A stretch of DNA of 64,000 nucleotides, taken from NCBI GenBank assembly GCA_036377595.1, contig DASUYB010000068.1, positions 1 to 64,000 on the forward strand. The letters run 5' to 3'. Of the stretch, positions 42,901-52,941 are shown piece after piece. The notes beneath the pieces were generated by a model. It had not been told where the DNA came from, did not search any database, and saw only the letters and a list, made by a program, of their open reading frames with translations. Numbering within the stretch: the stretch's first letter is position 1; each line of letters opens with the position of its first letter. This stretch comes from Longimicrobium sp. (GTDB lineage Bacteria > Gemmatimonadota > Gemmatimonadetes > Longimicrobiales > Longimicrobiaceae). Position numbers and translations under genes: made by a program.

Positions 42901-43850
42901 CACTCCGCCGCGGCCAGGAGGATGGCGTACAGCCCCTCGCCGTCCGTCTCCCACGCCGTCAGTCGCATCCCCGCGCCGCGCAGCATCTCCTCCACGCTGG
43001 CGCGGTCGTGCTTGCAGGAGATCTCGGTGCGGATCGTCTCTCCGGCGTCGACGGTGAACACGCCGGCGCCGGGGATGGTGACGGTCTGCGCCTCGCGCGC
43101 CACCAGGTGCATCTCGATGCGGTGCGCGGCGGTGTTGTAGAAGGCCAGGTGGTCGTACGCCGCGGGGTCGAAGTCCGCGCCGGCCAGCGAGTTGACCACG
43201 CGCAGCATGTTGCGGTTGAACTCCGCCGTCACCCCCGCCGCGTCGTTGTAGGCCAGCTCGATCACCTGCGGATCCTTGCGCAGGTCCACGCCCATCAGGA
43301 ACACGTCGCCGCTCCACATGCGGTGGCGCACGCGGCGGAGCAATGCGACGGCCTCGTCCGGCGCGAAGTTGCCAATGGTGCTTCCCAGGAAGGCGTGCAG
43401 CACGGGATGCGGCAGCTCCGGCGGCAGCGCGAAGTCCGCCGTCATGTCCGCCACGACGGGGATCACGTCGAGCGTCGGGTACTCGGCCGAGAGGCGGAGC
43501 GCCGTCGCCTCGAGGAAGTCCGCGCTCACGTCCACGGGAACGTACGCGGCGAAGCCCACCGCGTCGCGGATGGCGTCGAGCACGATGCGCGTCTTCTCCG
43601 CGCTCCCCGCGCCCAGCTCCACCAGCGACTTCGGCTGCAGCGCCCAGATCCACTCGGGCATCCACCGGCGCAGCAGCACGCGCTCGGTGCGCGTCAGGTA
43701 GTACTCGGGGAGGCGCGTGATCTCCTCGAACAGCTCGGAGCCGCGCTCGTCGTAGAAGTACTTGGGCGGCAGCTCCTTCTGCGGACGGCCCAGGCCGTCG
43801 CGGATCTCCGCCAGCATTCCCGCCGCGGCGGGCGAGAGCGTGTCAGTCAT
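42900..43850 (-). CDS. egtD: L-histidine N(alpha)-methyltransferase EgtD
   Basis: 316 residues. The N-terminal PPKYFYDERGSELFEEITRL and TRTERVLLRR are EgtD signatures. SAM binding is seen in LVELGAGSAEKTRIVLDA and PVDVSADFLEA, and the product-binding region includes GSTIGNFAPDEA and GVDLRKDPQVIELAYND. It trimethylates histidine to hercynine. The stop codon of EgtB overlaps its start by eight bases, consistent with coupled translation. This is the second gene of the egt operon. Confidence 0.93.
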   Translation of the reverse strand: MTDTLSPAAAGMLAEIRDGLGRPQKELPPKYFYDERGSELFEEITRLPEYYLTRTERVLLRRWMPEWIWALQPKSLVELGAGSAEKTRIVLDAIRDAVGFAAYVPVDVSADFLEATALRLSAEYPTLDVIPVVADMTADFALPPELPHPVLHAFLGSTIGNFAPDEAVALLRRVRHRMWSGDVFLMGVDLRKDPQVIELAYNDAAGVTAEFNRNMLRVVNSLAGADFDPAAYDHLAFYNTAAHRIEMHLVAREAQTVTIPGAGVFTVDAGETIRTEISCKHDRASVEEMLRGAGMRLTAWETDGEGLYAILLAAAE

Positions 43851-45162
43851 CGCGCACGATCCTGAAGCCGCTGAAGATCTGCCGGCGGATGGGATAGTCC
43901 CAGTTGCGGAAGGTGCCGCGGATGGCGCCCGGGCGAGTGGCCCAGCTGCCGCCGCGCAGCACCTTGTACTCCGGCCCGAAGAAGACTTCGGAGTACTCCT
44001 TGTACGGAAAGGTCTCGTAGCCGGGATACCCCGCGAAGTCGCTCGACGTCCACTCCCACACGTCGCCGATCATCCCGTAGCAGCCGATGGGGCTGAGGTT
44101 GCGGGGATACGCGCCGACCTGCGCCGTCTCGAAGGCGAGCTGGTCGAGGTTGGCGTCGTACGCGGTCGCAGGCTCGTCGCCCCACGGGTAGTCGCGCTTC
44201 GCTCCCGTCGCCGGGTCCCACGACGCGGCGGCCTCCCACTCCTGCTCCGTCGGTAGCCGCCCGCCGGCCCAGCGCGCGTACGCGTCGGCCTCGTACCAGC
44301 AGACGTGGCAGACGGGGCGCTGGGGATCGACCTCCATCTCCCGGTCCATCGAGCGCGTCATCCACGTTCCGTCGTCCTCGCGCCGCCAGAACTGCGGGGC
44401 GAACAGGCCGGCCTCCTGGCGGTGCGCCCACCCGGCCTCGGTCCAAAGCTCCGGGCGGTCGTATCCCCCGTCGTCGATGAAGCGCTGGTACTCGCCGTTG
44501 GTCACCGGCCACGCGCCGATGCGGAAGGGGCGGAGGTCGACGGCGTGGCGCGGGCGCTCGTTGTCGTAGGCGGCGCCGCGGTCGCCGGTGCCGATTTCCA
44601 CCCGCCCGCCGGGGAAGCGCACCATCCCGTCCCCGTCGGCGGCAACGGGGCGGCCCGGCGGCGTGGCGATGGCGCGCGGGGCGCGGTAGAAGGGATCTTC
44701 CTTCAGCTGCAGCGCCTGCAGGATCGTCTCGTTGTGCTGGTACTCGTGCTGGAGCACCATGCGGTACACGTAGCCGCCGCGCAGCAGCGGGTCGTCGCCG
44801 CGCGGGGCGCCGCCGTTCTCCAGGTGGCTGAGGACGCGCTGCCGCGTCTCGGCCATGTTGTCGAGCGACGCGCCCAGCCCGGGAAGCTGCAGCTGGCCGC
44901 GGACGGAGCGGGGGTTCTCGCACGGGTTGAAGATCCCCGGCATCTCGCCGAACTCCACGGGGCCGGAGAGGTTGCGGACCAGCCAGAGCTCCTCGAAGTG
45001 CGCGATGTGCCCCAGGTCCCACACGATGGGGCTCATCAGCCGGTTGTGCTGCGCCATCAGCTCCGCCTCGGGCACGGAGCCCACCAGCAGGAGCGTACGC
45101 GCGCGCGCATCCAGCAGCAGCTCCGCGATTTCGCGCGGGGAAGGCGCGTGGGTGGGGGTCAT
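43843..45162 (-). CDS. egtB: ergothioneine sulfoxide synthase EgtB
   Basis: 439 residues. The N-terminal DinB-like domain has DLGHIAHFEELWL (His52) and the iron motif HEYQHNET (His139, His143), matching the three-histidine site of EgtB. The C-terminal FGE-sulfatase-like domain carries VRFPGGRVEIG, MTRSMDREMEVD, CYGMIGDVWEWTSSD and the terminal RGGSWATRPGAIRGTFRN. It joins hercynine and a cysteine or gamma-glutamylcysteine donor with O2. It is the first gene of the operon. No obvious promoter box can be assigned, since repeats fill the upstream region. Confidence 0.94.
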   Translation of the reverse strand: MTPTHAPSPREIAELLLDARARTLLLVGSVPEAELMAQHNRLMSPIVWDLGHIAHFEELWLVRNLSGPVEFGEMPGIFNPCENPRSVRGQLQLPGLGASLDNMAETRQRVLSHLENGGAPRGDDPLLRGGYVYRMVLQHEYQHNETILQALQLKEDPFYRAPRAIATPPGRPVAADGDGMVRFPGGRVEIGTGDRGAAYDNERPRHAVDLRPFRIGAWPVTNGEYQRFIDDGGYDRPELWTEAGWAHRQEAGLFAPQFWRREDDGTWMTRSMDREMEVDPQRPVCHVCWYEADAYARWAGGRLPTEQEWEAAASWDPATGAKRDYPWGDEPATAYDANLDQLAFETAQVGAYPRNLSPIGCYGMIGDVWEWTSSDFAGYPGYETFPYKEYSEVFFGPEYKVLRGGSWATRPGAIRGTFRNWDYPIRRQIFSGFRIVRDD

Positions 45163-45825
45163 CTACGGGCGTGGAGGAGGGTTTCCGCGCGGACCGGCCG
45201 GGTGTAAGCTACGTAAGGGCCCACGGGTGCGCCACGAATCCGGCGCGTGCGAATGCCGCCGGTGCAGCGGCCACCGATGCAAGAAGCCCGCCGGGGACCC
45301 GAAGGTATGCAGAAGGCTGACACCTTGTTTACCCGACGGTGACGGTTCGCGCGCAGGGTGTTGCGGGCGAATGGATTCGCGGCGACAACTGCACAAAGTT
45401 CGCTCTCCGCGGACTCCCGGGCAGAGATCCGCGTGGAGGTGCCGTCCTCCGGCGACCGCGGGTGAAACCCGCGGCTGCAAAATCGGGAAGTCCGCCTTCG
45501 CGGACTCGCGAGGGCGGCGTCGTTGTGCTGCTCCGCATCGGTTCACCCGATCTCCACCTCGCGGGTGATGGGTTGCCGATGTTCGTGTTCGCAGCCCGCG
45601 AAGGCGGACTTCCCGAGGTTCCAGTGGCAGGCTTCAACCTGCCGGTATGCAGAATCTGCACACATTCACCCGAGGATTCGCGCGATCACCACCCCGCCAT
45701 CCCCACCCCTGACGCCCTGATCGTATCGTTTGCAGGTTGGAGTCGGCGCGGGCGCTGCTGGTTACACGCGGGATGATACGGAGCTGCGGGCGGCGGCGGA
45801 TCTCATCTCCAATCCTGGTCTTCCG
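45163..45825. repeat. repeat-rich divergent region between egtB and transporter
   Basis: 663 bp without a supported gene. It holds at least two copies of a palindromic family: CCGCGGGTGAAACCCGCGG (45456-45475) followed by GAAGTCCGCCTTCGCGGACT (45488-45507), and GCGAAGGCGGACTTCCCGAG near 45600 with GGCAGGCTTCAACCTGCC. The same GTCCGCGAAGGCGGAC core occurs at the start of the SBP-permease gene (about 46743) and near 4430-4445. Promoters for egtB and the ABC transporter must lie here, but no boxes are convincing. Confidence 0.65.
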
Positions 45826-46568
<743 letters not shown>

Positions 46569-46572
<4 letters not shown>

Positions 46573-48341
46573 TTCCCTCCCGCGTTTCCGCGCGCCCGGC
46601 GATCCCCGGCGCGGCCGCGGCCGGCCCCCTCCCCCGGCCCCTCCCCCGCTCCGCAGGGGAGGGGAGAACTCAGTGCTATCCGCAGCGGATTCTGCGGAGC
46701 CCTGCCGCGCGCGCGGGGACTTCGTCGGCGCTGAAGCTGGTAGTCCGCGAAGGCGGACTTCGTGTGGTTGTTGCAGCGATTTCAATCGCCCTGCTAGCCC
46801 TCACCGCACCCCTCTCCGCGCAGCCATCATCATCCCCATCCCCCGCGACCTCCCGTCCGGTCGTCGTCGCGTCGAAACCGTTCGGGGAGAGCTACCTGCT
46901 GGCGGAGATGTTCGCGCAGGTGCTGGAGGCGCGCGGCATCCGCGCCGACCGCCGCCTGGGGCTGGGCGCGACGGAGATCGCGTTCGGGGCGCTGCGCACG
47001 GGGGCGATCGACCTCTACCCGGAGTACACGGGGACCGGGCTGACGGCCATCCTGCACGAGGAGCCGCGCGGCGACGCGGGCGCGGTGTTCGGCCGCGTGT
47101 CGCGCGAGTTCGAGGCGCGCTGGGGGGTGCACTGGCTGCCGCCGCTCGGCTTCGAGAACACCTACGCCATAGCCGTGCGGCGCGAGACGGCGCGGAGGTA
47201 CGGGCTGCGCACGCTCACCGACCTGGCGCGGGCGTCGCCGCGGCTGACGGCGGGGTTCACGCCGGACTTCATCGGGCGGCCGGACGGGCTCCCCGGCCTC
47301 ACGCGCGCGTACGGGCTGCACCCGCGCGAAGTCCGTTCGCTGGTGCAGGCGGTGAAGTACCGCGCGCTGGCCGAGGGCGCCGTCGACGTGGTGGACGGCT
47401 ATTCGACCGACGGGCTGCTGGCGAAGTACGACCTCGTGGTGCTGGAGGACGACAAGCGCTTCTTTCCGCCGTACGAGGCCGCGGCGATGGTGGGCCCCCG
47501 CCTCTGGCGCGAATCCCCCGCCGCCGTCGCCGAGCTGGCGCGGCTGAGCGGACGGCTGGACGTGGCGCGGATGCGCGAGCTGAACCGCCGCGTGGAGGTC
47601 GACGGCCAGCCCGTCGCGCGCGTTGCGTCCGATGCGCTTCGGGAGATGAGACTGCTGCAGGGCGCCGCGTCGCCCCGCGCGGCGGCGGCGGATGCGACGG
47701 CGCGCGACGCGTCGCTCGCGGCGTACATGTGGGCGCGGCGCGGGGAGCTGCTGCGGCAGGGGCTGCGGCACCTGCTGCTGGTGCTGCTCTCGCTCGCCGC
47801 CGCGGTGGCCGTCGCGGTGCCGCTGGGGGTGATGCTGGAGCGGACGCGCGGCGCGGCCGAGGGCGCCATCCGCGGCGCGGGCGTGCTGCAGACCATCCCC
47901 AGCATCGCCCTGCTGGCGTTCATGATCCCGTTGCTGGGGATCGGGGTGGCACCGGCGCTGGTGGCGCTCTGGCTGTACTCGCTCTACCCCATCCTCCGCC
48001 ACACCTACAGCGGCGTGCGCGACGCCGACCCCAACGCCGTCGAGGCCGCCCGCGCGCTGGGGATGAGCCCCGGCCAGGTGCTGCGCCACGTGCGCCTTCC
48101 CCTCGCCGCGCCGGCGATCATGGCCGGCGTCCGCACCGCCGCGGTGATCGACGTGGGCACGGCCACGCTGGCCGCGTTCATCGGCGCGGGCGGCCTGGGC
48201 GACCCGATCGTGGCGGGCCTCGCGCTCACCGACACGCGCATGATCCTCTCCGGCGCCATCCCCGCCGCGCTCCTGGCGCTGGGGGTGGACGCCGCGCTGG
48301 GCCTCGCCGAGCGCGCCGTCCGCCCGCGAGGGATCGGGTAA
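46569..48341 (+). CDS. substrate-binding protein/permease fusion, EgtU-like
   Basis: 590 residues in the longest coupled frame. After a signal-like stretch (LRVVVAAISIALLALTAPLS) comes an OpuBC/OpuCC-type betaine-binding domain: VVVASKPFGESYLLAEMFAQ, GAIDLYPEYTGTGL and ALAEGAVDVVDGYSTDGLL. Then five or so membrane helices of an OpuBB-like permease: LQTIPSIALLAF, EAARALGMSPGQVLRHVRLP and VGTATLAAFIGAGGLG. The order is binding domain first, whereas the pneumococcal EgtU fusion has the permease first. Start is uncertain: GTG 46569 overlaps the ATPase stop, but its first 65 residues run through palindromic repeats. GTG 46764 would start inside the signal sequence. Confidence 0.82.
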
Positions 48342-48354
48342 GGCCGGGGGACGC

Positions 48355-48398
48355 ATCCCGGCGGCGGCGCGCGATCTCCCGCACGCCGCCGCCGGGAT
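48355..48398. terminator. bidirectional hairpin between convergent genes
   Basis: 15-bp perfect stem ATCCCGGCGGCGGCG with a 14-nt loop lies in the short gap between the SBP-permease and the minus-strand lipoprotein gene. There is no T-run, so strength is uncertain. Confidence 0.55.
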
Positions 48399-48402
48399 CA
48401 TC

Positions 48403-49971
48403 CTAAGTACCGCTGTAGCCGGAGCCGTAGAGGTTGCGGGTCCAGGACTGCGACGTGGAGCAGTACTCCATCGTGGCGGCAGCCCACCAGTAGCTGTTGG
48501 TGGAGCAGGTCCACGGCCACTCCTCCCGGAACTCCGAGACCTGCACGGGGAAGGTGGCGGCGCCGTGGAACTCCGTCTCGCCGTCCACCAGCCGCATCCG
48601 GACGGTGTAGTCCGCGCCGAGCGGGGCCAGGGGCAGCCCGCCCACGAAGTCCTGGTCGTAGTTGAAGTGGTACACGAACTCGTTGCCGGACCGGTCGTCC
48701 CAGACGCGCATGTAGCTGACGGAGTGGTAGGACACGTTCGTGGACATCCGGCTGTACCACGCGTTGGTGAAGGGGAACTCGCCCGTGTGCGTGCACGCCG
48801 TCACCAGCACCCCCGTGGCGCCGTCCGAGCCGTAGCCGCAGAGATCGCCGCCGTAGTCGTAGGTGAGCGCCAGCTCGTACGCGCCGGAGACCACGGGCAC
48901 TCCGCCGGACTCCTCCTCGACCTCCACCCGGGGAAGGCGGCTCATCCCCTTCTGGATGTAGCCGCTGGCCGAGGTGGTGCGGTTGGCGTAAACCGACCGC
49001 GTCTCGTCCCCGTATTCGTTGCCGCTCTGGCTTCCCACGCTGTCGCCGAACGTCCAGCTTTCGCGGGAGCGACGGTAGCTGTTCCCCTCGCTTCCGCTCA
49101 CCACCGCTGAGTAGACCAGCTCGTTGCTGGTCTCGACCTCCACCTCCGCCGACGCGCTGTTGTCGGCCGGGTCGTCGTCGCGCGGCCACGCGCCGCCCAG
49201 CCGCACCTCCACGCGGTGGGTGCCCGCGCTACGGAAGGTCGGCCAGAAGAGGCAGGTGACCGCGTCGCCCGCGTCCACCCAGACCCCCTGCGCCCAGTCC
49301 TGGGCCACGCCGTCCAGGTACAGCTGGCAGCTGGTCACCGCGCCCAGGTCGCCGTTCGTTTCGGCCACCGTGGCGGTGACGAGCGCCGATCTCCCCTGGC
49401 GCACCCGCGCCGGCGCGGAGAGGTCGCGCACCGCCAGGTTGGGGCGCCGCCAGACGGTGCCCGTGATGGTGGGCACGTCGGTGCGGTTGCGGTCCGCGCC
49501 CGTGACCGTCGCCATCACCTGGAGCTGCGTTCCGCGCGCCAGCCCGCCGACGGTGGGCGAGGCCACGCTGCTGTCCGTGAGCCCGGGGCCGTACACGCGC
49601 GTGCCGATCATCCTCCCGTCGGGGGTGAGCGCCTTCAGCTGCAGGTGGGTGATCACGGGCCGCTGCAGCCAGTCCTGCGCGAACGCCCGCACCTCCATCT
49701 CGGTGCTGCCGTCGTGTCCCAGCAGCGCCTGCACGGCGAGCGACACCGAGCCGGAGCGGCCGGTGGCCGGGTGGTGCCCCAGGTCGCGGTACCGGACCGT
49801 GTTGGCGATCAGCGCCGGCCGGCGGAGGGTGGATGCCGTGGCGCCGTCGTGCCGCGGGGCGGGCTGCGCGATGCGAGAGGCGGTGGGTGCGTCGCCGCAC
49901 GCCGCGGCGGCGCACAGGAGCAGGGGCAGGACGGGGGTGCGCCGGAGCGCGGTGCGGAGCGGGAGGTGCAT
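48403..49971 (-). CDS. large secreted lipoprotein with CARDB-like domain
   Basis: 522 residues with signal peptide and lipobox AAAC (Cys25). A beta-rich mature region includes a CARDB-like Ig domain around residues 195-285 (LAVRDLSAPARVRQGRSALV and RSAGTHRVEVRL). The C-terminal third is Ser/Thr/Tyr/Trp-rich with several Cys, and has repeating YSRMSTNVSYHSVSYMRVWDD style strands. It is probably an outer-surface or adhesin-like protein. Not assigned to a family. The ATG is at 49971. The region 49972-50226 upstream is otherwise empty. Confidence 0.7.
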   Translation of the reverse strand: MHLPLRTALRRTPVLPLLLCAAAACGDAPTASRIAQPAPRHDGATASTLRRPALIANTVRYRDLGHHPATGRSGSVSLAVQALLGHDGSTEMEVRAFAQDWLQRPVITHLQLKALTPDGRMIGTRVYGPGLTDSSVASPTVGGLARGTQLQVMATVTGADRNRTDVPTITGTVWRRPNLAVRDLSAPARVRQGRSALVTATVAETNGDLGAVTSCQLYLDGVAQDWAQGVWVDAGDAVTCLFWPTFRSAGTHRVEVRLGGAWPRDDDPADNSASAEVEVETSNELVYSAVVSGSEGNSYRRSRESWTFGDSVGSQSGNEYGDETRSVYANRTTSASGYIQKGMSRLPRVEVEEESGGVPVVSGAYELALTYDYGGDLCGYGSDGATGVLVTACTHTGEFPFTNAWYSRMSTNVSYHSVSYMRVWDDRSGNEFVYHFNYDQDFVGGLPLAPLGADYTVRMRLVDGETEFHGAATFPVQVSEFREEWPWTCSTNSYWWAAATMEYCSTSQSWTRNLYGSGYSGT

Positions 49972-50226
49972 GCTCGTGTTCCATGAAACAGGGGTGGGCA
50001 GCGCGTTCCGGGTGGGCCGCCTCGCGGAGCTGCGATGGCGGTGGAACGCGAATTGGCGCCCGGGGCACGGTGCGTGCCGCCACGTGTTTCCCGTCCGTAA
50101 GTGCTTCGTGTTGCAGAAGGGTAGAGGATGGAGAGGCGAAGATTGGATGGATCTTCATCCCAACAGATCGGGACGTATGCGCCCCAACTTTTGTTCCTTC
50201 GATGGGACAGCCCCCCGGAAAAACGG

Positions 50227-50263
50227 CGGCGGCGCGGGGGGATGGGACCCCCGCGCCGCCGCT
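50227..50263 (-). terminator. intrinsic terminator of the L,D-transpeptidase gene
   Basis: 15-bp perfect stem (GCGGCGGCGCGGGGG) with 7-nt loop. On the minus strand it is followed by CGTTTTTCC. It lies 20 nt after the transpeptidase stop codon. Confidence 0.85.
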
Positions 50264-50282
50264 TCTCCTGTCTATCCGCGCG

Positions 50283-50954
50283 TCAGGCCGCGCTGCGGGC
50301 GAAGTACATCAGGCTGCCGCCCTTGATCATGTTGATGACCCGGGTGCGGTTGGCCATCGACGTGGCGGGGCAGCCGTTGCTGCGCCCCTGGATCACCGCC
50401 TTGTCGTGCACGTAGTCGGCGCCGTGCACCACCACCGCGCGCACGCGCAGGTTCGAGTTGGTGTCCGACAGCCCGTCCAGCCGCAGCGAGAAGCCGTGCT
50501 TCCCCTCGTACGTCTCGGCCGTGCGCACGAATCCCAGCGAGCTGCAGTTGGAGCCCGGCACGTTGCTGAACTTGTGCGCGATGCCGTCGTGGTCCGGCTC
50601 CGAGCCCACGCCGTTGGCCATGTGGAACGACTCCACCTGCCCCGTGGCCATGTCGACGATGTGGAAGCGCGCCACGCTGGAGCTCTGCGAGTAGTCCAGC
50701 ACCGAGATGTGGCCCTTGTTGGGGAACTTGTCCTGGTGCGCCTGGAAGAAGCCCAGCGCCTCGGCCAGCAGCTTCTTCGGAACGACGCCGTTTGGATCGA
50801 GATGCGCGAACGGCGTGGCCGCGATCTCCGTGATCCCCACCGCCGCGGCGGGGAACTGGCCGGGGAGCGCCGCGGCCTCGGCGATGCTCTCGGCGGACGC
50901 GGCCTCGAGGTCGCCGCCCTCGAGGAAGTCGAACGGATCGGGCAGCTTTTCCAT
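50283..50954 (-). CDS. L,D-transpeptidase-like protein (YkuD_2) without signal
   Basis: 223 residues. The C-terminal half matches the murein L,D-transpeptidase catalytic domain (YkuD_2 type): YSQSSSVARFHIVDMATGQV, EGKHGFSLRLDGL and the active-site segment GRSNGCPATSM with the catalytic Cys. Such enzymes cross-link or decorate peptidoglycan outside the membrane. Yet the N-terminus (MEKLPDPFDFLEGGDLEA) has no signal peptide, and no plausible upstream start provides one. Either export is non-classical or the start lies elsewhere. Confidence 0.8.
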   Translation of the reverse strand: MEKLPDPFDFLEGGDLEAASAESIAEAAALPGQFPAAAVGITEIAATPFAHLDPNGVVPKKLLAEALGFFQAHQDKFPNKGHISVLDYSQSSSVARFHIVDMATGQVESFHMANGVGSEPDHDGIAHKFSNVPGSNCSSLGFVRTAETYEGKHGFSLRLDGLSDTNSNLRVRAVVVHGADYVHDKAVIQGRSNGCPATSMANRTRVINMIKGGSLMYFARSAA

Positions 50955-51291
50955 GGTGTGCCTCCGGAAGGGGGGAACGGGGGTGCGATGGTGGGATGAC
51001 GGACCGTGCGCGGGGACGGTGGAACGCGCGGGCAGCCCCATCAAGATGCACGCACATCCGTTTCCGCGAAATGCTCTTGCGTCGCAGTGGGGGATCGTAC
51101 CGGCGGGGTGATACGGCCGCGCGCGGCCTCTCCCCTGGACGGGCGCGAAAACTTCCCATCGCCTCGCGCGTAGTCACCCTGCGCGGCGCCGCGGATCCGC
51201 TTCCGGGGTATGGAGATGGACGGAAGCTCGGATCTTGCCACGCTGGCGCGCCGAGAATCACCCACGACGAAACGCACCACACGGAGCAGGA
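50955..51291. other. divergent intergenic region
   Basis: 337 bp between the divergent L,D-transpeptidase and AAA ATPase genes. It must hold both promoters, but I find no convincing -35/-10 pair, repeat or gene in it. Confidence 0.5.
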
Positions 51292-52512
51292 ATGGCAAAC
51301 GGCTGGCGTGAGCTGTTCTTCGGGCCGCAGCCCGAGCAGTCGGGGATGGTGGAGCCGGTCGTTCCCCGGCGCACCTTCGCGGACGTGATCCTGCCGCCCA
51401 GCACGCGGCGGCAGCTGGACCAGGCGCTGGTGCAGATCCGCAAGCACGACGTGCTGTTCGGCGACTGGGGCCTCGGCGAGCGGCACGACACCGGGCTGGG
51501 GCTGGCGTTCAACTTCGCCGGGCCGCCGGGCACGGGAAAGACGATCTGCGCCGAGGCCATCGCCCACGCGCTGGGGAAGAAGCTGCTCGTCGTGCGCTAC
51601 GCCGAGCTGGAGAGCCAGTGGGCGGGGGTGACGGGGAAGAACGTGTCGGCCGTGTTCATGGCGGCGCACGAGGGCGACTCGGTGCTCTTCTTCGACGAGG
51701 CCGACGCCATCGCCAGCCGCCGCTTCACGCAGATGGACCAGGGCTACCAGCGCGAGGCCAACTCCGTCGTGAACGTGCTGCTGCGCGAGGTGGAGGAGTT
51801 CCAGGGGGTGGTGATCTTCGCCACCAACCTGGCGGCCAACTTCGACCCGGCCTTCGAGCGGCGAATCCGCACGCACATCCTGTTCGAGATGCCGGGGCCC
51901 GAGGAGCGCGAGAAGATCTGGCGCTCGCAGATCCACGCGCGGAAGACGCCGCTGGCCGACGACGTGGACTTCCGCGCGCTGGCCGAGCGCTACCCCGGCA
52001 GCGGCGGCGACATCAAGAACGCGGTGCTGAAGGCCGCGCAGGCCGCCATCGCCGAGCCGGGCGAGGACGCGCAGAAGCGCATCACCCAGCACCACTTCCT
52101 GCAGGCGATGGACGAGGTGCTGTCGGCCAAGCGGGTGATGGACCAGTCGCTCTTCGGCGCCGCCGCGGCCGCGTCGGGCCTGCCCATGCCCTGGAGCGCG
52201 GATGGCGCCTCGGTCGCGGGGGCGGACGAGCTGCGCGACGACGTCTCCGCCCTCGCCGCGCGGCTGGTGGAGGTGGAGGACGCGCTGGTGACGGTGCCCG
52301 AAGCGCTCAAGCGGATCGATGCCGGCCGCGGCGAGACGCAGCGCCGCCTGGAGCAGCTCGCCACCACGGCCGAGCAGGAGCGCGAGGCCGCGCGCGCCGT
52401 CCTGGCCCAGCACCAGGCCGCCTGGGAGCGCCGCCTGAACATGGTGCTCGCCGCGGCCGCCGTCGCCGTCGTGCTGGCGGTCGTCGCGATCGTGCTGGCG
52501 GTGATCGGATAG
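51292..52512 (+). CDS. AAA+ ATPase with coiled coil and C-terminal membrane anchor
   Basis: 406 residues. A single AAA+ module (about 60-290): Walker A GPPGTGKT, pore-like YAELESQWAGVTGKN, Walker B VLFFDEADA, sensor-1 IFATNL and arginine-finger FERRIRTHILFEMP. It is followed by a long coiled coil (about 300-375) and a C-terminal hydrophobic segment (about 380-402). This resembles eukaryotic membrane-dislocating AAA proteins, but C-terminally anchored. Single-AAA proteins of this kind also occur in contractile-injection loci, but none of those partner genes is here. ATG 51292 follows GGAGCAGGA. It is divergent from the L,D-transpeptidase. Confidence 0.85.
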   Translation: MANGWRELFFGPQPEQSGMVEPVVPRRTFADVILPPSTRRQLDQALVQIRKHDVLFGDWGLGERHDTGLGLAFNFAGPPGTGKTICAEAIAHALGKKLLVVRYAELESQWAGVTGKNVSAVFMAAHEGDSVLFFDEADAIASRRFTQMDQGYQREANSVVNVLLREVEEFQGVVIFATNLAANFDPAFERRIRTHILFEMPGPEEREKIWRSQIHARKTPLADDVDFRALAERYPGSGGDIKNAVLKAAQAAIAEPGEDAQKRITQHHFLQAMDEVLSAKRVMDQSLFGAAAAASGLPMPWSADGASVAGADELRDDVSALAARLVEVEDALVTVPEALKRIDAGRGETQRRLEQLATTAEQEREAARAVLAQHQAAWERRLNMVLAAAAVAVVLAVVAIVLAVIG

Positions 52513-52567
52513 CCTGCGTGGGTTGATTGCTTCTGCCTTACAACCTCTGCCGTACACGAGGTGTGCG

Positions 52568-52888
52568 ATGCGCCGAGTAGCCGAGGAGTGGTGGACGCTG
52601 CAGAACCTGTCTGCGATCGAGTTTCGCAATGGCGTCACCGGCCGGCGTGCTTCCGTGCGCGGTGGTCCCGACGTGTGGGAGACCGTAATGGTGCAGCGCG
52701 ATTACGGAGACGATCGTGAGGGGCTGTACCAGCACTTCAGCTGGTTAGCTCCTGGAGATGTGGATCAGGCCCTGACCTACGCCGAGAAGTTCGCCGTCAG
52801 CATCGACGACCGCATCGCGCAGAACGAGCGTGTAGCGGGTGAGCTTGCGCAGGCGTACTCCACGCGAACGGGCCGTTTGACCGAGTAA
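52568..52888 (+). CDS. DUF433-like (antitoxin-type) protein
   Basis: 106 residues. VWETVMVQRDYGDDREGLYQ with DVDQALTYAEKFAVSIDDRI and NERVAGEL resembles the DUF433 helix-turn-helix domain, usually paired with DUF5615 or PIN-type toxins as an antitoxin. No toxin gene follows: the next gene is on the opposite strand. It may be an orphan or a solitary DNA-binding protein. Codon usage is less GC-rich than neighbours. The assignment is by motif and pattern only. Confidence 0.65.
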   Translation: MRRVAEEWWTLQNLSAIEFRNGVTGRRASVRGGPDVWETVMVQRDYGDDREGLYQHFSWLAPGDVDQALTYAEKFAVSIDDRIAQNERVAGELAQAYSTRTGRLTE

Positions 52889-52941
52889 GCAGCCGATCGA
52901 CGCCACGATCGGAGTCTTCCCAAGATCGAGGCTGACAAACC

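Noticed and set aside
45163-45825. Riboswitch or RNA gene upstream of egtB
   Set aside because: The region is explained by palindromic repeats seen elsewhere in the window, and no known riboswitch consensus is visible.
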